DNA of 6,766 bases, from positions 1 through 6,766 of the forward strand of contig JASHRR010000481.1 in assembly GCA_030037185.1 (NCBI GenBank), given 5' to 3'. The notes under the pieces are model-generated. The model saw only the letters and a program-made list of their open reading frames with translations, did not search any database and was not told where the DNA came from. Made by a program: the position numbers and the translations under genes. Shown in pieces: positions 5,475 through 6,766 of the stretch; position 1 is the stretch's first letter; the number at the start of each line of letters is the position of its first letter. This stretch comes from Xanthobacteraceae bacterium (GTDB lineage Bacteria; Pseudomonadota; Alphaproteobacteria; Rhizobiales; Xanthobacteraceae).

Positions 5475-5642
5475 CTAACGGCCGGAGTCTGCCACGCCGG
5501 TTGCAGAAATAGACAAGATTAGGCCGTCGAACACAATGCGTGCCCCGGATCCGGCGGCGCTTCGACCTGGTAGCTTCGGCTTGGTGGCCGGACGTGCTCT
5601 GGAGCGGCACGAAATATACTCCTGGGCACCACTACAATCCAC
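5475..5642 (-). CDS. Doubtful small frame with a strong ribosome binding site (55 aa)
   Basis: GTG 5642 is preceded by AGGAGG (5652-5647) at four bases. The frame encodes MDCSGAQEYISCRSRARPAT, a basic middle, then ARIVFDGLILSISATGVADS and ends at TAG 5477-5475. The stop lies inside a short CGGCC/GGCCG hairpin, and the terminator at 5352-5398 would close such a transcript. Against this, no family is recognisable, the sequence is of mixed character, and the site borders the repeat at 5671-5808. The evidence is the ribosome binding site and position only. Confidence 0.3.
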   Translation of the reverse strand: MDCSGAQEYISCRSRARPATKPKLPGRSAAGSGARIVFDGLILSISATGVADSGR

Positions 5643-5670
5643 GGCGCCTCCTAGCTGACGTTTGCCAGCC

Positions 5671-5808
5671 GCGGTTTTGCCCCGCTCGTCTGGAGATCGT
5701 CCGGTTATGGCCAGCCTCTGCCGACTTGCCCGTCGCACAAAGTGGGTCGGCTAGCTTGGGTACTTCCGACGTGCCGCTCATGTTATCGGCACAGCCATTT
5801 CATGACCC
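5671..5808 (+). repeat. Direct repeat copy A (partner at 6550-6691)
   Basis: The core (5691-5808) matches 6571-6691 at roughly four bases in five by eye, with a few short gaps. Shared blocks include CGTCCGGTTATGG, CTCTGCCGACTTG, GCACAAAG, GACGTGCC and TATCGGCAC. Weaker similarity extends left to about 5671. Both copies keep a hairpin with the same placement (here GTGCCG 5771-5776 with CGGCAC 5787-5792). It may be a decayed dispersed intergenic element of the kind common in Bradyrhizobium-type genomes. Confidence 0.6.
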
Positions 5809-5935
5809 AAAACAGACTTGAGTCATCGATGCGGAGCGTTGTGTACCCATCTTTGCTGACAATAACTTGCGTGCCTTCAAAGGGAATGCCCCAGGCGCCG
5901 TGCGGCCGCGCGCAGGGCATCCCCCGACTATTCAT
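5783..5935 (-). CDS. Doubtful small protein (50 aa) ending inside repeat copy A
   Basis: From ATG 5935, right after a stop, the minus strand encodes MNSRGMPCARPHGAWGIPFE, then GTQVIVSKDGYTTLRIDDSS and LFWVMKWLCR. The middle looks like real protein (alternating beta-like residues), but no ribosome binding site or family is evident. The last codons and the stop fall in the repeat shared with 6550-6691. It could be a truncated gene fused to repeat sequence. Another ATG at 5781 follows one base after the stop. Confidence 0.3.
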   Translation of the reverse strand: MNSRGMPCARPHGAWGIPFEGTQVIVSKDGYTTLRIDDSSLFWVMKWLCR

Positions 5936-5975
5936 TCACGCAAACTTCGCCCGGCAGGACAGCTCGTGAAAAGGC

Positions 5976-6104
5976 ATGAATACCGATCTCGGCAGATGGT
6001 TCCGTGCACCTTGCGGCGGTCTCGGACACGCATTCGCGCCATTCATGGTGTGCATTCAGCAGGTATCGGCAGCGACAGGTGATAGCGTAGCCCAACGGCT
6101 TTGA
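5976..6104 (+). CDS. Doubtful small protein (42 aa)
   Basis: ATG 5976, six bases after an in-frame TGA, opens MNTDLGRWFRAPCGGLGHAF and continues APFMVCIQQVSAATGDSVAQ before TGA 6102-6104. The composition is protein-like and AAAAGG precedes the ATG, but only one base away, which is too close for a good ribosome binding site. I do not recognise it. It converges on the secreted-peptide gene, with 18 bases between the stops. Confidence 0.25.
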   Translation: MNTDLGRWFRAPCGGLGHAFAPFMVCIQQVSAATGDSVAQRL

Positions 6105-6122
6105 AGGCGGCGCCTCAGGCGA

Positions 6123-6350
6123 TCAACTGAAGCAGCGCCACACTCCATTGCCAACGTAAGTGGCGGGATGGCCCGTCCGTCTGAGGCACCAGTTTTGATT
6201 TTGACCGCCCCATACGCAATAGCCCCACGCATTGCGATGGCCGTTCGGACCGCAGCCGCCTAACGCGAACGCCGGTGCACCCGACGACAAGGTGACGGCG
6301 CCAATCACGACACCGAGCAGCACGGTCCTGAGCGAATTAGCGAATTTCAT
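6123..6350 (-). CDS. Secreted four-cysteine small protein (75 aa)
   Basis: The N-terminus MKFANSLRTVLLGVVIGAVT followed by LSSGAPAFA is a classic Sec signal peptide (basic start, hydrophobic core to about residue 21, A-x-A cleavage site near residue 29). The mature part of about 46 residues reads LGGCGPNGHRNAWGYCVWGG, QNQNWCLRRTGHPATYVG and a final VWRCFS. It holds four cysteines (33, 45, 55, 73), which could form two disulfides in the periplasm or outside the cell, and is rich in G, N and W. I know this 'GCGPNxHRxxWGxCVWGGQNQ' pattern from small exported proteins of Bradyrhizobium-type bacteria; their role is unknown. AGGAGGT (6361-6355) ends four bases before the ATG, a strong site that fixes the start. 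An inverted repeat at 6369-6387 lies just upstream. Confidence 0.85.
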   Translation of the reverse strand: MKFANSLRTVLLGVVIGAVTLSSGAPAFALGGCGPNGHRNAWGYCVWGGQNQNWCLRRTGHPATYVGNGVWRCFS

Positions 6351-6368
6351 GAATACCTCCTGTTGACG

Positions 6369-6387
6369 CGCGATTGTATCAATCGCG
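6369..6387. promoter_or_regulatory. Inverted repeat upstream of the secreted-peptide gene
   Basis: CGCGATTG-tat-CAATCGCG has perfect 8-bp arms around three bases. It lies seven bases upstream of the gene's Shine-Dalgarno sequence. It could be an operator overlapping the transcription start or a stem-loop in the leader RNA. A weak TACGAT -10-like box lies a little further upstream on the minus strand. Confidence 0.45.
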
Positions 6388-6549
6388 ATTTTCTATCGTA
6401 TTTCAGCGAGCGTTACCGAGATTGATCCCGGTGTATCGTCGGCCTCAGATCAGCCCGAACGACACTAACAATCCAAAAGTTTACACCTGAGCCCCACTAA
6501 ATCCACGGCACGGCCTCCCAGTCGATTGGAGGTCTTACCCCTGCGTACA
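6388..6549. other. Intergenic region, nothing recognisable
   Basis: I see no gene here on either strand. The promoter of the secreted-peptide gene (minus strand) should lie near the left end. A short CAGCAA-tt-TTGCTG dyad (6548-6561) starts at the right edge and runs into repeat copy B. Confidence 0.5.
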
Positions 6550-6691
6550 GCAATTTTGCTGGACCTTGTCTGAAGACCGTCCGGTTATGGCTCTGCCGAC
6601 TTGGGCGTTGCACAAAGCGGGGCGGTTAGATTAGCTGGGGGTGTACTTCGGACGTGCCCGTCATGCTATCGGCACGTGCCGTTCGTGACCC
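6550..6691 (+). repeat. Direct repeat copy B (partner at 5671-5808)
   Basis: Same orientation as copy A and about 880 bp from it. It has a five-base deletion and about eight inserted bases relative to A. The conserved hairpin is present as ACGTGCC (6652-6658) with GGCACGT (6671-6677), longer than in copy A. The two copies flank the secreted-peptide gene. Confidence 0.6.
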
Positions 6692-6692
6692 T

Positions 6693-6712
6693 GAGCTGGC
6701 CTCGGCCAGCTC
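6693..6712. repeat. Near-perfect palindrome directly after repeat copy B
   Basis: GAGCTGGCC-tc-GGCCAGCTC has 9-bp arms around two bases. There is no T-run on either side, so it is not a standard terminator. It is absent after copy A. Confidence 0.45.
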
Positions 6713-6766
6713 GGCTGTTGCACTGCGCCTTGGAGCGCGCGATCAATCCGTTGATGTCGGCAAGAG

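Noticed and set aside
6666..6766. Minus-strand open frame running off the right edge (LADINGLIARSKAQCN...)
   Set aside because: It reads through the palindrome and into repeat copy B, and only about 30 codons are visible; too little to call a gene.

Overview
The window looks like a gene-sparse stretch of an alphaproteobacterial chromosome, most likely Bradyrhizobium or a close relative. The clues are high GC with GC-rich third codon positions, and several small protein types I associate with that group: a small lipoprotein ending in an A-R-G-W motif, a four-cysteine secreted peptide, and small 'EQRxALAxLA' proteins. This is inference from recognition, not from a search. The well-supported genes cover only about 42% of the window. 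The rest holds gene remnants, inverted repeats, a diverged direct repeat and tiny unproven reading frames, as expected of an eroding inter-operon or island-border region.

Layout. At 1-491 (minus strand) lies the N-terminal half of an AraC-type regulator that runs off the left edge. It has overlapping inverted repeats in its leader. A gap follows with two perfect 14-bp palindromes, then a small helix-turn-helix-like gene (930-1187, plus strand). The next gap holds a probable frameshifted minus-strand remnant (1225-1429) and an all-A/T palindrome. The one large intact gene is a major facilitator superfamily transporter (1749-2990, plus strand). Between 3000 and 3700 lies a frameshifted remnant of an outer-membrane beta-barrel protein (minus strand). 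A 45-residue one-helix membrane protein follows (3699-3836, plus strand), with a hairpin just after its stop.

From 4000 to 5100 there is an unrecognised open frame, a second small helix-turn-helix-like gene on the minus strand that is a distant paralogue of the first and seems frameshifted near its end, and a doubtful cysteine-containing frame. The right part has a small lipoprotein gene (5099-5332, minus strand) with a terminator-like hairpin directly upstream of its ribosome binding site, and a secreted four-cysteine peptide gene (6123-6350, minus strand). Two diverged copies of a roughly 120-bp direct repeat flank the secreted peptide gene.

The genes do not form an obvious pathway or operon. 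The transporter, the regulator and the envelope proteins each appear to be separate transcription units. The features most worth follow-up are the paired palindromes beside the small helix-turn-helix-like gene, its frameshifted paralogue, the hairpin upstream of the lipoprotein gene, and the direct repeat around the secreted peptide gene. I found no tRNA, rRNA, CRISPR array, intact transposase or recognisable phage gene.
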